Shown: piece by piece, positions 20,049-32,844 of the stretch
How positions within the stretch are numbered: the stretch's first letter is position 1
How the letters are laid out: each line of letters starts with the position of its first letter
From: Micropterix aruncella
Taxonomy: Eukaryota > Arthropoda > Insecta > Lepidoptera > Micropterigidae
Length of the DNA: 64,000 nucleotides
NCBI GenBank assembly: GCA_944548615.1
Contig: OX155955.1
Location: forward strand, 6,055,381-6,119,380
Reading direction: 5' to 3'
Notes under the pieces: generated by a model
Database searches by the model: none
Told to the model about the DNA's origin: nothing
The model's input: only the letters and a program-made list of their open reading frames with translations
Program-made: the position numbers and the translations under genes

Positions 20049-22620
20049 TCGTAAAAGTGCAAAGAAAGATTTGTCGACAATGCTCCAAAGACGGTAAATA
20101 TAGATACACTAATTACTCTTGTCCTGCTTGTGTCGGTAACCCTGAATTATATTTGGGAGATTGTTTGAAGCTATCATTATGCAAAACAAAAGTAAGGGTC
20201 GTCCTTCCAGGAAAAAATCTTACCTTGTACTGCTTCTAAAAAAATATTTTCATTTAAGTACGTATATTTTATTTACAGATGAAACTTTTTTCTTCATTAT
20301 TGACTCTAAAATACGATTTAATGTTACATGAGTATTTTTGGAATGAATGTTATTCAATTTAATAATGTGTTTTTATTTTATTTTACATTGCACAGCTGGT
20401 GCATTGCATCAATCCATCGCTCGTAATAAAAACATTTAGAGGAGCTACTGCCCACCCGGCGTGCAAACATCTTATTCGTACAAAGGGAGTTTTACAAAGC
20501 GACTGCTTTCTATTGCAAACATGTTTTTATTATCAAAAATGGTTAATATAAAGCAAAAACAAATTTTGGTTTCTGGGGATGGTCTCCAAAAATATGTGCT
20601 GTCTCGAATGGGTTAAAACAAATATCATAGTTCCTTATAGCTATTTAAAAAATAATTTCGGCAACGGATTACAATTCAATTACCAGTCTATTAGCGCGGC
20701 GGCTGGACGCCTAAATGGCTAAAGGCAACTCTTTTCCCTCTCAAAATTAGCTCCGGGGTAGCCCCCATTTAACCCTTGTGTGCGGATAAAAGAGAGACAA
20801 AAAACAGTCGCCAGGCGAAAGAGAACAACAATAAGAAAAATCCGTTTTCGGTTTCAGACGTGGCGTTGCGAAGCTGAAAGATGGCGCCCATTGTCCCCGT
20901 CACTTTCCCTCATCCCTTAATCAAAGCTCTTGCCTTCGGGGTCGACGAGGCCCCGCACACCATTTTAGACGTATTGAGATGCTCTGGCCCTGTTTAGCAA
21001 TGCTCAATATTTTAGCTTCTTACCGAAACGACAAAATAAAACAAACACTGGTTTGGTGTCAGACATGAACTAAAACTAATACTTTCTTGAGATACTTTAT
21101 TAATCTATATTTTATACATAAAAGAGAATGAACTCTATTTTCGTAATAAACCCTATTTAACATGATTTAATATTAGTTTATTTCACGAAATCATCCAGAT
21201 ATACAAAACTTCGGATGTGTATAATTCCAATACGACATAGATTAATTGTTATAAGTCCCTAGTTGTTACACTCTGGGTACCCATTTTGGTTTAGAAAATA
21301 ATTGGCAAAAAGCATGAAAGTTTTGTCGTTCCATACATTTACGAAAGCATAGAAAAAATATTCGGTTATGGGGAAAACACAGTTCCTCGCAGCGTTATCG
21401 ATATTTACAAAAAACAAAGATAGAAAATATTAATTTTCAGAGATTTCAGTACTTAGGTAGTATACAAATACAGTAATTACACATCTGTCTCCAACAATCG
21501 ACGATAGCCCAGAACCCCTCAATGATATCTATACAGAGGATCAGTTCATAAGTACCGATTTTCAGCAGGTCCTACTTAAAAATAAGGAAATTACGCTATA
21601 TTTAATATTTGCAGTAATAAATTTTAAATAGTGTTGATTAATATGCCCATATAAATAAATAACTGATAATACATTTAATGGCCAATAAATAAGTAAGCAA
21701 TGCGAATAAATGAAAATGAGTGGATAAAATCAGGTATTTTATTTCTGTGCTTGCAAGATCCACGTACCTCCGGAGGGGAATACGCCACTCATTCACTTCC
21801 TCGGTGGAGGCGGCCAGGCTTTCCATACGTTGGAAACTTCATATCTAAACGACCCATTGAAATCAGATAAACTATGACGCGGAATTGTGAGTATCAACTC
21901 CCAAACCCCGAATGTTAAACCTGTGGCATTCGCCTACTATGTGCAATTTTTATGTACAGTCGTGTCTAAAAGTATTAGGCACTCTTATATTTTTATAGCA
22001 TTTCGGAAATTATGCCTTGGAACAACTTCACTTTTTTAACAGTTTGTCGGTATATTCTGAGGGTAATTTATATGAGGCAAGATTCCCAAAAGTCCCTAGT
22101 TTGCCGTCTTTGCTTGTTGTGGACAAGCGCGTGCAGCAGTGCTTTGTGTGGTTTTTTAAAATCTATGTAAAGTTTACCTTATTGGCTACAAAATTCAAAA
22201 CAGAAATAAACTTATTTTGCATCAACGCTTACAAATTGCTTGCACTCACGTTTACTAATATAAAGCAGTCGTACGCATACGCAGGCGTGGTTGAATAATC
22301 GCACTCATTGAGTACATGTTTATCACGAATAACTTATTCGCTGAGTGACCGCCAGACGGTGCGGACGTATTCTCTCTACGGCACGCGATAATATAGGTTA
22401 CAATGACGTCATTGTTCCCGAAATTGGGGTCGCGCCACTTTTTCTTGGCGCTCATCCCACTACTATCGTTCGTGACAACTGTTTATTTTCACCCGCGGAA
22501 TATATGAATGAAATGCCGGCCACTCGGGCTTTTGCTTTACGTGCCAAATGGTCAGTGTACACGACACATGCGAACCAGTATAATATACTTTTGCAAACAA
22601 AAAAAAATAAACGTATTATA
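20049..22620. other. Long stretch without a recognised gene
   Basis: I see no coding family. A block at 20680-20960 is more GC-rich than its surroundings, shares nothing with the repeat families of this window and could be non-repetitive regulatory sequence. The short minus-strand frame at 21826-21638 begins with a complexity and GC level like coding DNA for about 25 codons, but it has no recognised motif. Confidence 0.4.
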
Positions 22621-23187
22621 CGAGGGCTGTCTAAAAAGTATTCGAACTTTGGTCTGGAAAAATATATTACTTACATGTCGGGATTGGGACCCTAATCCCC
22701 TTCAAAGTAGGGTCCTTGCGCCTCCACAAACTTAACCCACCGTTCCTTCCATTGCCGAATAAACTACTGGAAGGCTTCTTTTGGAATGGTGCTCAACTCC
22801 GCTGTCGAGTTCTGCATTATCTTTTCTCTTCTGAAAACGGGATCCGTTCAATGGTGTTCTTAATTTCGGAAACAACCAGAAGTCACATGGAGTTATGCCT
22901 GGAAGGTAGGAAGGTCGGCGAACGCTCGAATTCCATGTTTCGCCAAGAAAGTCTGAATCAGGTGGGATGAATTATATGGAGCATGGTCATGACGCAACTG
23001 TCAGTTTTTTGCCGTCTAGAGGTCTCGTCTTCTTCGCCGAACTGCATAACGGAGTCGGCGGGGAAATTCTTGACAGTACTCTTTAGTCACTGTTTGTCTT
23101 ACCGGTGCGAATTCGGGATGCCAAATTCCACGGATATCAAAATTCCACGTGAAAATTCAAGATCGGATACTTTTTAGACATACCTCT
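22621..23187 (-). mobile_element. Decayed mariner element with both ends
   Basis: The ends CGAGGGCTGTCTAAAAAGTA and (inverted) AGAGGTATGTCTAAAAAGTA are flanked by TA, the Tc1/mariner target. Inside, shifting minus-strand frames give DSCVMTMLH, TFLAKHGI, then KEAFQ...QWKERWVKFVEAQG and PYFEGD, the C-terminal end of a mariner transposase. The N-terminal half is missing, and stops and frameshifts are frequent. The element is a dead internal-deletion derivative. Confidence 0.85.
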
Positions 23188-24349
23188 TATTGTACGTAAT
23201 ATACGGTAACATTAATTTCTGAACGTAAGCATTTTCACACACATGCACGCACGCACGCAAATACACACCCCCACACACAGGTGAATCTAACGTCGACAGA
23301 CATGTGAAACGTCAACGTCTTGATACCGGCAGCACACCCGACTCTCTACTGAACCCAACAACGACATAGTAACCAATCCATAGTAAGCAGCTCTGGTGGA
23401 TGAATCTGATGCCGCACCCAAACACATATTGAATGATCACTGCAACGGAGATGACAACGAAAGACAGCCAGCAGGCCGCTTAAACTGACAGCGAACAAGA
23501 ACAGGAGCTGGTATCTACTCATTAAAAGGTAACGCATATTAAGTCGTTGTGTGAATTTCCCAACGGCCACCGTTCAGGAAAAGAATACAGGGAGCAGGGA
23601 AAGAAAACACGTCTGAAATATCTTTATTCAGCAAATTCTCATAAAAATGACACACGCAGAAAAACGAAAACGCAAGTCACACCAAAAAATACGACCGCAG
23701 CAATCCTGAACACCACTGGAGTATCATAGGAGCGAAGAGCGGCCATCTGAGACAATATCAGCTCGTACTTCCAGCACTAATTAAGCAGGGCGATTGACGG
23801 CAGCGAGCGTCGTGCGCTGCTCATGAATGCCGCACCAAAACTAAAGCGGCGTCCATTTACCACTTATTATGTGACTTATTGCAAGTCGCCGTGTCCAGAC
23901 GACTCGGCCGGGGCCTCTTCCGCTAGGCTGTAGCCTTTTAGCGGGGATTCACTTATGCCGGGTCCAACGACTTCGTTCAGGCGGTTGACGAAACGTGGCT
24001 TTGTATGGTGCGTTGTAAGCAGAGAGGGACGTAGCACTACATCAAAGGAGCACAGTTATACAGCAGTCGTAGGGCAAAATAAGTAATACATGTGCATGTC
24101 ACAATGCTTTCATTGCGTTTTTGTAATAGAGAATCTAATACTTAATTTATAAATATATGGATTTTATTTCCGAAAACGGTATTATTAGAGAAAAAAGTAA
24201 AATAGGTAACCGTTTATCGGGTTTTGTCTGTGCAAAAAGAATATCTATAGTGATTTACGTTTTTTATTATGTGAATAATATGTTTTGGACATCAATTATT
24301 TCTGTTTTAATTGTAATTATCGTTAAAATATCTAGTTATCTACTTATAT
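23188..24349. other. No confident gene; hydrophobic minus-strand frames at 23341-23530
   Basis: On the minus strand one frame reads LLFLFAVSLSGLLAV, and the adjoining frame reads FVVISVAVIIQYVFG and then LLWIGYYVVVGF. Together they resemble two or three membrane helices split by a single frameshift. I do not recognise the family, and no conserved context supports a gene. The remainder, including the GC-rich part at 23770-23990, has no visible feature. Confidence 0.35.
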
Positions 24350-24925
24350 TACTTTCCTGTTTAAGGAAAGTATCGTGGACGCATTTTTGTGTGTCTGTGT
24401 GTATTCTCCAACGATAGCGCCGAAACGCTTCATCCGATTGAGCTGAAATTTGGCATGCAGGCATCATTGGCATGAGCTGAAAAGATTGTGGTTGCAATCC
24501 GTCCACCCTGGGTTGGCTCCCGACTAGGGGGGTTGGCTCCCGACGAGGGAACTCCTCCTCCAGCAGAGACCAAAAATTTTGTATACGCATTCAATTATGA
24601 TAGCCCCTTCCAGGTTCCACCGGGACATGGCTGATTTACCCTGGGTTGCCTCCCGATGAGGGAACTTCTCAACGGTCAACAGCAGACCCAAAATTTTCTA
24701 TACGAGTTTCGTTTTCGATTTCGGTTTTCGTGTCGTTTTCGGTTTCGGTTTAGATTTAGATTTCAATTTCGTTTTTGATTTCGAATTCATCATCATTATG
24801 GGGGGGAGGGCGGGTTAAAGGGTGGCGCTTGTTTAGGGGAGGGGGGTAGGATTTATGAAATTAATATTCAAATGAATTAAGTTCCTGGCTACTTGACAGG
24901 AAAGTCTTGGGGTGACACAACCGAT
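24350..24925 (+). repeat. Family C repeat containing a family D segment
   Basis: The copy starts TATTACTTTCCTG and ends CAGGAAAGTCTTGGGGTGAC. Its middle, 24505-24690, is replaced by two tandem units of another repeat marked by GGTTGGCTCCCGACGAGGGA. The same units occur inverted at 42120-42350. A simple TTTCGGTTT-type run follows at 24705-24780. Confidence 0.6.
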
Positions 24926-26150
24926 TTTTTTTATAAGTAAGAGAAGTTTCACCGTTAAGGAAGTAGTTACTTGTTGAGATCAAAGTGAACAAGATATATG
25001 AAACAAAGTAGGTAATCATATTAATAATAAGAAAAGGTTCTCTTCGTCGTCTTCGTCAACTGTTAGTATGACCGATTATTAAAAAGAGCAAAAAAAACTG
25101 CGTATGGTAGAATTCAATAGCCATTTTCGACTATATTACCTTTTATCGGGTGACGCCACTACACCCTCGATATATAATTACACTAATTTGTAATTTACAA
25201 TCTTATCTACCTCAAGTAGCCAAACTCTGTATACACACTATAAAAAAAACAAAAATTTTCTATACAAATCCTAATCGTGAGCTTTCCTCGGCGAAAGCTT
25301 TTAGTTTCAAGGGATATCCTCGACGACCAGCCAGGAAAATATAGTTTACAATTTATTTTTTTTTAATTTATTTTATTACATGGATTTTACCAACATCAAA
25401 AACAAATACCATTTACTAAGTAAAAAGAAGTAGACCGTGGAATATCCATACGGTAGCCAATTATTATTAGAACGTATTTATTCAAAGTAGATAAGTGATA
25501 AAATGAGTATATATTATGATTATTATAATATCGGTTATAAATACATATTTAAAATGCAATAAAATATAGGGATTAAGTAGGGGTTGAAAGGGTAGGCTAA
25601 TTATGTAGTAGGTTACATAATTACGAATTATAATTTTTCACGTTACTGAATTAACAATATGTATATAATTATGAACTATAAATGTTCACGTATTACCCTA
25701 ATAAATTGTGTTTTTGTCGAAACAAGTAAAATATTAGCGTCATTGTCACCGGACGTATTATGACGGGAAACTTTGTTTGTTTCGTAGACGCCCGTGTGTT
25801 GACTAATTACAATATTGCAGCAGAGTCCGACTGGTTGTAAAGGATGTCGTACAGCATTTCCATGTCGGCAGGACAGCAGTCCTGCGGTCTTCCAAGATAT
25901 TTATACGTTTCTAGCTCCGAGACTATACGATAAACTTACATTGGCGTTTCGAAGAGTAGTTTGTATGTTGGCTTCTAAATAAATATAGGAAAGACTGCGA
26001 GGAATTATTAAAGGCTCTTGCGTGAATATAACCCTACATATTTATATTATACAAACTTACGAATGTAATTTATACGTCAATTCATAATAACTACTCCTAT
26101 ATTATATTAAAAAATAGCATTCCAAATTGTCATGTTTCTAATATAAAGAA
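24926..26150. other. No gene recognised
   Basis: AT-rich sequence with no coding family or structural motif that I can support. Confidence 0.45.
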
Positions 26151-26870
26151 CAATGGGCAAAAATATATGGGCGAAGGGCCCACCTCTCCAATAACAATAA
26201 CGTATTTACCACTGGAAAGATCTATTTATCTAGAATATTTATGACTACAACAACTTACCTCAATTATTATGAGCCGTTTCGGAGTTTTGAGGTTCGGAAT
26301 CTTCTTAAATATGGCTAATTACACGAAAATCTCAGTGCCAATTATTTATTTAAAATATAATATTTGCAGTGAAGATCCATAAAAGGCAGTATATTATTAC
26401 GGCCACTGGGCACACCATGTTGGACAGCTGACCTTAGCATATTATATACGTCAATAAACAGAGCGTCAATCAAATCATGAGACACATTACAGAGTTCAAG
26501 CAACATATGAGATACATTACAGAATTCAATCCCAGTATTTTCCCTCCACATACTGCTGACAAACTCGAGCATTCTTAGGAATATATAGTTTGTACTCACA
26601 CAGCGTATATAGTTTATAGTTTCGAGTATTCTGCGACGGTTTTCGTTTTAAGTATTAAAAATACAATGCCTGAATGTGTTAGGGGCCCTAGGGGATATCA
26701 GGTAATTAGCCATATTTAATAGGATATAACTCAAAAACGACTCATTGATATCAGTCTTTTTAGTAATAAATATTCTACATAAAGATATTTTTCGATGGGT
26801 ATACGATTTAAATCTGTTGGAAAAGTGGGCCCAAAATGCTTATTCTCTTTTCTTATCAGGGCAATTCTGT
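26151..26870. repeat. Long inverted-repeat element (family E-like)
   Basis: The left arm holds GGGCCCACCTCTCCA ... TAGAATATTTATGAC ... AAATATGGCTAATTAC. The right arm holds the same phrases inverted (GTAATTAGCCATATTTAA ... AATAAATATTCTAC ... GGAAAAGTGGGCCC). The arms are about 180 bp long with mismatches. The start, AATGGGCAAAAATATATG, resembles that of the element at 29799. No transposase is encoded. Confidence 0.6.
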
Positions 26871-27040
26871 ACATGAAAGTATGTAATGTTATATAATATT
26901 TTGTAAGGATATGATATACATTTATATAAAGTATATGTCATATTAGTATTTGCATGCATTTTTCTAATGTGTAAGAATATATATGTTTAATTATAATTTT
27001 ATATATCTTATAGTACGTAGATGTAAGCAATTTTTTAAAT

Positions 27041-27260
27041 GTTCTTGTAACAGATGAGACTTGCCCTCCCGACAGCAATTTACCAAAATACATTAGAATC
27101 TCCTCAACACAGGCTAATTCCCAGTGAGGTGGTAAACCAGTGTCGAAGAGATGAATCTCCTTTCCGATCTGGGTTTATATTATAATATGTATACTTATTG
27201 AAAAATGTTTTGTATTAGGATAAGAATTTTTTGTACCTTGTTTACTGAATTTATGAATCA
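27041..27260 (+). repeat. Repeat F, copy 1
   Basis: The 220-bp segment starting at GTAACAGATGAGACTTGCCC is clearly homologous to 56688-56925. Both have ACACAGG.TAATTCC, AGATGAATCT and GAAAAATGTTTT phrases in the same order. Its end, AATCAATAAACT, contains a polyadenylation-like AATAAA. It could be the 3' end of a retroposed or transposed element that I do not recognise. Confidence 0.55.
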
Positions 27261-28439
27261 ATAAACTAAACTAACATTTGGCACATGATCAATTAAAGCG
27301 CGATAAGTAATCGGTGCCATCATTTATTTTGTTGCGTGACTCTACTAAGTTAGAAATGTAGTTGACTTCGCTTCAAATTGGATAACCCATCCGTCACAGA
27401 AGGAAGCCTCGCGTGGCTTACTACCGCCATGTTAGCGCCATACCAACATTGTAACAAAAGAAAGATAGGACTATGCGTGCGCTAAAGAATAAATAAACGG
27501 CTCTTTGTAACCCCCGCAAACATTTCCACGTAGTAAGTGGTAATAGAAAACTATTTCATTTGTGATATAGGGGGAGATAAGACTTTTTTCTCTTTTATCC
27601 CTCGCGGCTCGTGGACGCCTGCGTATCGCATGGACCGCACACTTACCGACCAATGTGTGTAGCTCTGAAACTATTAATTTATCATTAAATCTATTTATGA
27701 TTTGAAATTTACAAATTAAAGCATTTAATCAATGTTTAGAAAGTAAAAAGCTGCTCATAGTGAAATAAATTAAAATAAAATTCAGAATTCCGCCTAAAAC
27801 ACGAGCAAAAGCCAACCAGCCTACGGATTCTGAAGCGACGATACGATACACGTTTGTCGTCTCTCGACGATATTTTCGATTCTGGAAGCGTTTTGACAGT
27901 CCTTCAATTGTCAGAAGTGAGGTTAGGATAGACGGCAGCACGCGAGGTGTCGTCTGCATGTCGTTGCTCTAGGACTCTAGGAGATAGCTGGGAAATGGCA
28001 GTAAAAATCCCTATTTAGCTATTTTTACCCAAGACGATTAAAATTTGAATACAACGCCATATATCCATACTAATAATAAAGCTAAATTGTTTGTTTACAA
28101 TCGCTAATCTATGGAATTACCAGTCGGATTATAAAAAGTCTTTCTGCATTTGATAGCCCAATTCTTGAGGAAGATTATGTGCTATTTAACGTCACGTTAC
28201 GATCGTTATGAGCCGAGCAAAACGAACGCTTAGTGAAAACTAAGAAATACCGCGGGCGGGCGTTGTGACGCGGTTGGTCGGGGGCCAAAATCCGAGCATT
28301 ACCGAGAAGAGTCTAACTGTGCAATGTGCATGCCTTATCTAAAATCTGGCTGCGGCGAAAACTAGTATATACTAATATCACACGAACTGACTACAAATAT
28401 TGTATGCCGAAGTACTTTAAATTATTACTTATTAATTAT
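27261..28439. other. No gene recognised
   Basis: AT-rich with short GC-richer patches (27590-27650, 28200-28290). No coding family is seen. Confidence 0.45.
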
Positions 28440-29000
28440 TAAGGGCACAGTTAAACTGGTTGCCAGTACGCCAAAGAAGAAATGTTCATATATTTGCATA
28501 TATGTTCATATCGTGTACTCTCCCAATTAACACCATCCTATCTCCACGAGCTTTTTGAAGCACTAAGTTCCCACGGTCTCGTACTTCGGTCAGCCTCTGA
28601 CAGTTTATTAAAAATTCCGAGTCATAATAGTGATTTCTATTCCTATTCTTTCTGTGTCCATGGTGCAAGACTCTGGAACGATCTCCCAGCAAATATACGA
28701 AACTCGCCTTCTTTACCATCGTTTAAGACTCACCTTAAGGATTACTACATTTCTAAGAAGTAACCACTTCTTCCCTTTCTCTCCTCTTCCTCTCCCAATT
28801 TCCTCTCCTCGGGCATTATTAGTTTTAAATTCTTCCACTTGTCTGTATGTTATGTAATAATCTTTATTTTCACAATGCGCGCATGTACCACTGTGTTTAG
28901 GTTAGTTGTAAGACATTGCCATGTGGCAATAAACTCGCCTTTTTGTATACTAATTAAGTGCAAATAAAGAGTTTATTATTATTATTATTATTATTTGTAA
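28440..29000 (+). pseudogene. L2/CR1-like LINE 3' end
   Basis: The frame ends with PSYLHELF, then SFCVHGARLWNDLPANIR and SFKTHLKDYY before a stop at 28761. This is the typical C-terminus of L2/CR1-type LINE proteins (R-L-W-N-x-L-P ... F-K-x-x-L). The upstream LNWLPVRQRR motif at about 28451 is in another frame, so there is one frameshift near 28480. A T/C-rich 3' UTR ends in a (TTA)n run at about 28970-28996, a known 3'-end style in this group. Nothing upstream of the C-terminus remains, so this is a 5'-truncated dead copy. Confidence 0.8.
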
Positions 29001-29492
29001 ATAATCCTATTTCTTTTATTATTATTTAAATTAAACGGCGGGTAAAACCGCGGTGCACGGCTATTCTGTCATATCCATTAAAATAGTCGCCGCAGCATAT
29101 TCCCAGCTGATATAACCCAACTAAAAGCTAGCCTTGTAACGTTTCCAATGTTTATTTGTTGTCTCTATAGTCTCTGTGGCGCTGGAGTTTCAGGATACGC
29201 TGTGTGGCACGACCCTCGGCGTAGCGAGAGTAATTTCATTAAGTCCATGTAATGTATATTTTGCGGACTGAAAATGGCGACGGAGATTCAGCTGACTCGG
29301 CGACGATGGCGCCTTAAAGGGGATTCTTTCGCCATTGTCTGCGTTATTGTGTTTACAAGCCATTTACTTGTGTTTTTTTCTATTGCTTGAAAACTCTCAA
29401 CGCCACGATCATTCGTACGACATTTATAAGTGTATTTTTTAGTATGCTTTTGAAGGTGGCTCTGTCGAATATGATTTACCAAGATATGTGTA
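29001..29492. other. No gene recognised
   Basis: Mixed composition, with no motif I can assign. Confidence 0.45.
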
Positions 29493-30480
29493 TTTTACTT
29501 TCCTGACCGATCACCTGACACAAAGGGAAATCATTGTGAACGCGCTAAAAAATCGGGATAAAGGCGGAAATATCCATTTTGAGGCCCCCCAAAACGGTTA
29601 AGTCCATTTCCAGATTGAAAATCTGTCTGTGTATGTATTCCTCCACGACAGTGCCCAAACGCTTGATCCGATTGAGCTGAAGTTCGATATGCAAGCATCA
29701 TTTGGTCACTGCAATAGTTGAAAAGATTAAGGTTAAAATCTGTCCACCAGGGGGCGCACTAGTTATATGTCGTACTCGACAAATATAAAGACTTGAAAGG
29801 ACGATGGGCAAAAATGTATGACCAATAACGATGAGTGATACGTCATTAGAAAGGTATTTTTATGTTCTACAACTTTTTCTTGGGCGGAAAATCTCAAATC
29901 GCTGTGGGAAATATGTTAAGGATAAATATATATATAGCCTTTGGGTGTTATACATGATTTTACAAGGATAAATAATAGTTTTCAAGGTTTTTAATAATAA
30001 ACACTCCTACAGAAATAAAAGCACGATTTATTGTGATGAAACAACCTGATTTTATAACTGTGGTTCAATAATAATATCCATTTTGCACATAATGGATATT
30101 GTTAATAATGAACAAAAGTTTTGTTCATAAAAAAACAAGATAATTGTTTTTTTAAGAGTATTTAAGTAGGCATTATTAGGGACATTGAAAATTTTCCTTC
30201 TCATTGAAAAATATATTGTATAACCCAAAGGCGATATATTTTTTTATCCATATTTTTTTCCCCACAGCGATTTGAGATTTTTCTTTTATAGAAAAAGTTT
30301 TATAACATATAAACACCTTTCCAATTACGCATCACTTATCGTTATTGGTCTTTAGGCCAAAACCGCCCATCCTCCTTTAGTACATAGATGCATTGTTGGT
30401 CCGAAATCACATCGTGAAATTTTCGGAGAAGGCCCAAATCACATTGTGAAAACTTTGGAGAAGGAGTGCTAGTATAAATC
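29493..30480 (+). repeat. Family C repeat split by an inverted-repeat element
   Basis: The copy runs from TTTTACTTTCCTGACC to GACTTGAAA at 29798. It appears to resume at 30379 with TAGTACATAGATGCATTG and TCACATCGTGAAATTTTCGG, which match the next part of the family as seen near 3370-3410. The interruption is the element at 29799-30378. Confidence 0.6.
29799..30378. mobile_element. Inverted-repeat element (family E) nested in family C
   Basis: The ends GGACGATGGGC and (inverted) GGAGGATGGGC begin arms of about 150 bp that share ACCAATAACGAT, AAATCTCAAATCGCTGTGG and CGCCTTTGGGT-like phrases. The centre is AT-rich and non-coding. It looks like a MITE with long arms. I could not define a target duplication. 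Confidence 0.65.
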
Positions 30481-31365
30481 ACAATTGTGACCAGGGATCG
30501 AGAGCAGTAGGTTGTCTTCATTTCAAGGTGTTTTATTTCATCGATCTTTTTTTCTTTTCTTTGAGAGTTCCCCAAGGACATCCTGGTTTAAAAAAATGCA
30601 GTATAAACCTTTATGATTTATACTTTTGATGGCATAAAGTTTCTAGCGCTGAAGCAAAGCTACAGGTGTTGTGTGCGTGCAAGCTCGTCATTATACCGTT
30701 TTGACTTATTGGTCCAATAAATAAGGGGGACCTCTTATTCTAAAGATATTATATTCGACATGCGATTGTAATTATGTTTTTACAAGCTGATATGGTTTAA
30801 GTACGTATACTTTATATTATATTTGTGAGGGGAGAAAACTTGCGGTGCGTAGTAATGATGTCATCATTTCCACTGAGGTTAATTCCGACATAAAAGGATG
30901 AGTCACTACGAAGTCAATTTTAGAAGGACTACCTAATATACACGTTCATCTATACTAATATTATAAAGAGGTAAAGTTTGTGACGTTGTAGCAAGTAATC
31001 TCTGGATCTACAGAACCGATTTTTAACATTCTTTTATCAACAGAAAGCCACGTTATTTGTGAGTGTCATAGGCTATAATATAGTAATCCGAAAAATGAAA
31101 AGACTTTTTCGTGGTAGTCGGATTTCTAAAGTAAGTCGAAAAAAACGGTCGAACGAAAACGTTTCTAACGAACGCTGCCTTAACGATGAGAGATATATGA
31201 TTAAGTTCTAGAGAAAAGTTGTAGAGCTTGATAATGCCTACAAAAAAGTCAGCGACAGCATATGTCTAACTTTTATATTTAAGTAACAAACAGTAGTATT
31301 TTATATTAAAAAAATAATTTAAATCGTTAGGTCATGTTTATTGGTCATATTATCAACAGTTATGA
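30481..31365. other. No gene recognised
   Basis: AT-rich; nothing assignable. Confidence 0.45.
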
Positions 31366-31370
31366 ATTAA

Positions 31371-31465
31371 AATCGAAGACTATCGCGGTTGTTTGACATT
31401 ATAAATAGGATAGAAAACGAATTTACCGCGTGAAATTTGTAGGCCCCGACGTTTCGGTGACGTTG
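31371..31465 (+). repeat. Truncated hairpin element copy
   Basis: It matches the left arm of the elements at 9000 and 44901 (AATCGAAGACTATCGCGG ... CCCGACGTTTCGGTGACGTT). The loop and right arm are absent, and family A copy A5 follows within a few bases, so the junction is chimeric. Confidence 0.8.
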
Positions 31466-31469
31466 GTCG

Positions 31470-31815
31470 TTTCCCCAGGACCGGGTAGCCGGGATCGGGT
31501 AGCCGATGGTCGTTTCAAGAACAGTCGCCGTAAGGTCCGCAACCACCCCCGCTTTATTGGAAACAGTACTGCTTCCAGACTCCCCCGACTGTTAGTCAGA
31601 GTACACAATCGATTGGCTTATGCCGCACGGTGCGCAGACCGTCCAGGAGCGCCAGAAGGTTGACTCCTAGGGGAAACTAGCCCTAAGGCCAGAGTCCTAA
31701 CCGGGCTCGCACTTCATACGTGGAGGCCGCTCGATGGATGTTGACCCTTGAGTAGGACCAACCCTGAACAAAATGGGTTTTCGTGGCCAACTAAGCAAGG
31801 GCCCATTAGCTCCCA
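31470..31815 (-). repeat. Family A copy A5, 3'-truncated
   Basis: A minus-strand copy with the family's 5' and central parts, including GCCAACTAAGCAAGGGCCCA at one end. It stops before the region of helix 3 and the terminal motif and joins the truncated hairpin element. Confidence 0.7.
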
Positions 31816-32822
31816 AAGCCCATTAGCCCTTTTGAGACACCCAGTAATATTTCCTCCATGTTTTAACAGTTTATTACCGGTTTTTTTACATATCCTGACT
31901 GCAGGACACAGTTTTGCATATAAGCCGGAAATCCAATTACGCAATATTCGCTAGAGCAAGAGTATACTCTTATCTAATATCCGGGGTTGAGAACGCTATC
32001 GCCACATCGCAATAAATGAGATGCAGTCGCAGCTGAGCTTGCATCAACGCGGAGATTTAATAGCCACGGGTGCTTATATTCGAGTAATTAAAAGAACGGA
32101 TATACGAATCTGCAAATTAAAATTGTATCCCTTAGCAGCTTAGTTAATGAAACAGCAAGTAATAGCACAATAACATAGGGTAATATTCTTTCTTTCAGAT
32201 GTAAAAATGGTAAAGGTCGCAAGATGTATAACAAGACTAATCTTTTTTATCAATAAATAAAAGTCTTTATTTGTTGTAGCTTTTTTCCCCTAGGTATTGA
32301 ATACAGTTATCATGTAATAATCTATGACCGTATTTCAAAATTTAAGATTTATAAAAAAAACTATGATCTCTAATAAATACAACGGTTTATGTTGAGAAAA
32401 TACATTTTTATGTTACTTTATAAAAAAAGTAAAAATAATAATAATTTTACAAAATTTATTTTGCGAAGTAGAATTAGATAAGATTTGTGTGATTTTATCA
32501 CCCCACTAGATGTAATGTCTGTTTTGTGGCGATAGTGTTTAAAAACATAGTGACTTCACTTTCATCTTTTTTTCTTTCACTCATTCAGATCTATAAACTC
32601 TCATTTCTTTCTATAAACTACATTTATTTAAATCAATGACTAGACTTACATTAAATATATAAAGACCTTATTAATACTGTAGGGTGAATATTTAAAAAAA
32701 TATGTATTTGTAAAATTGTGCAATATTACATATCATTTTCTTAAACATATATACTAGAATGTAGTGTTTATTCATATATTTATATATATTATTACTTATT
32801 TTCCACTTAAATTTATTGTATA
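31816..32822. other. No gene recognised
   Basis: AT-rich sequence up to the Helitron end. Confidence 0.45.
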
Positions 32823-32844
32823 CTAGATGACCCGGTGAACTTCG

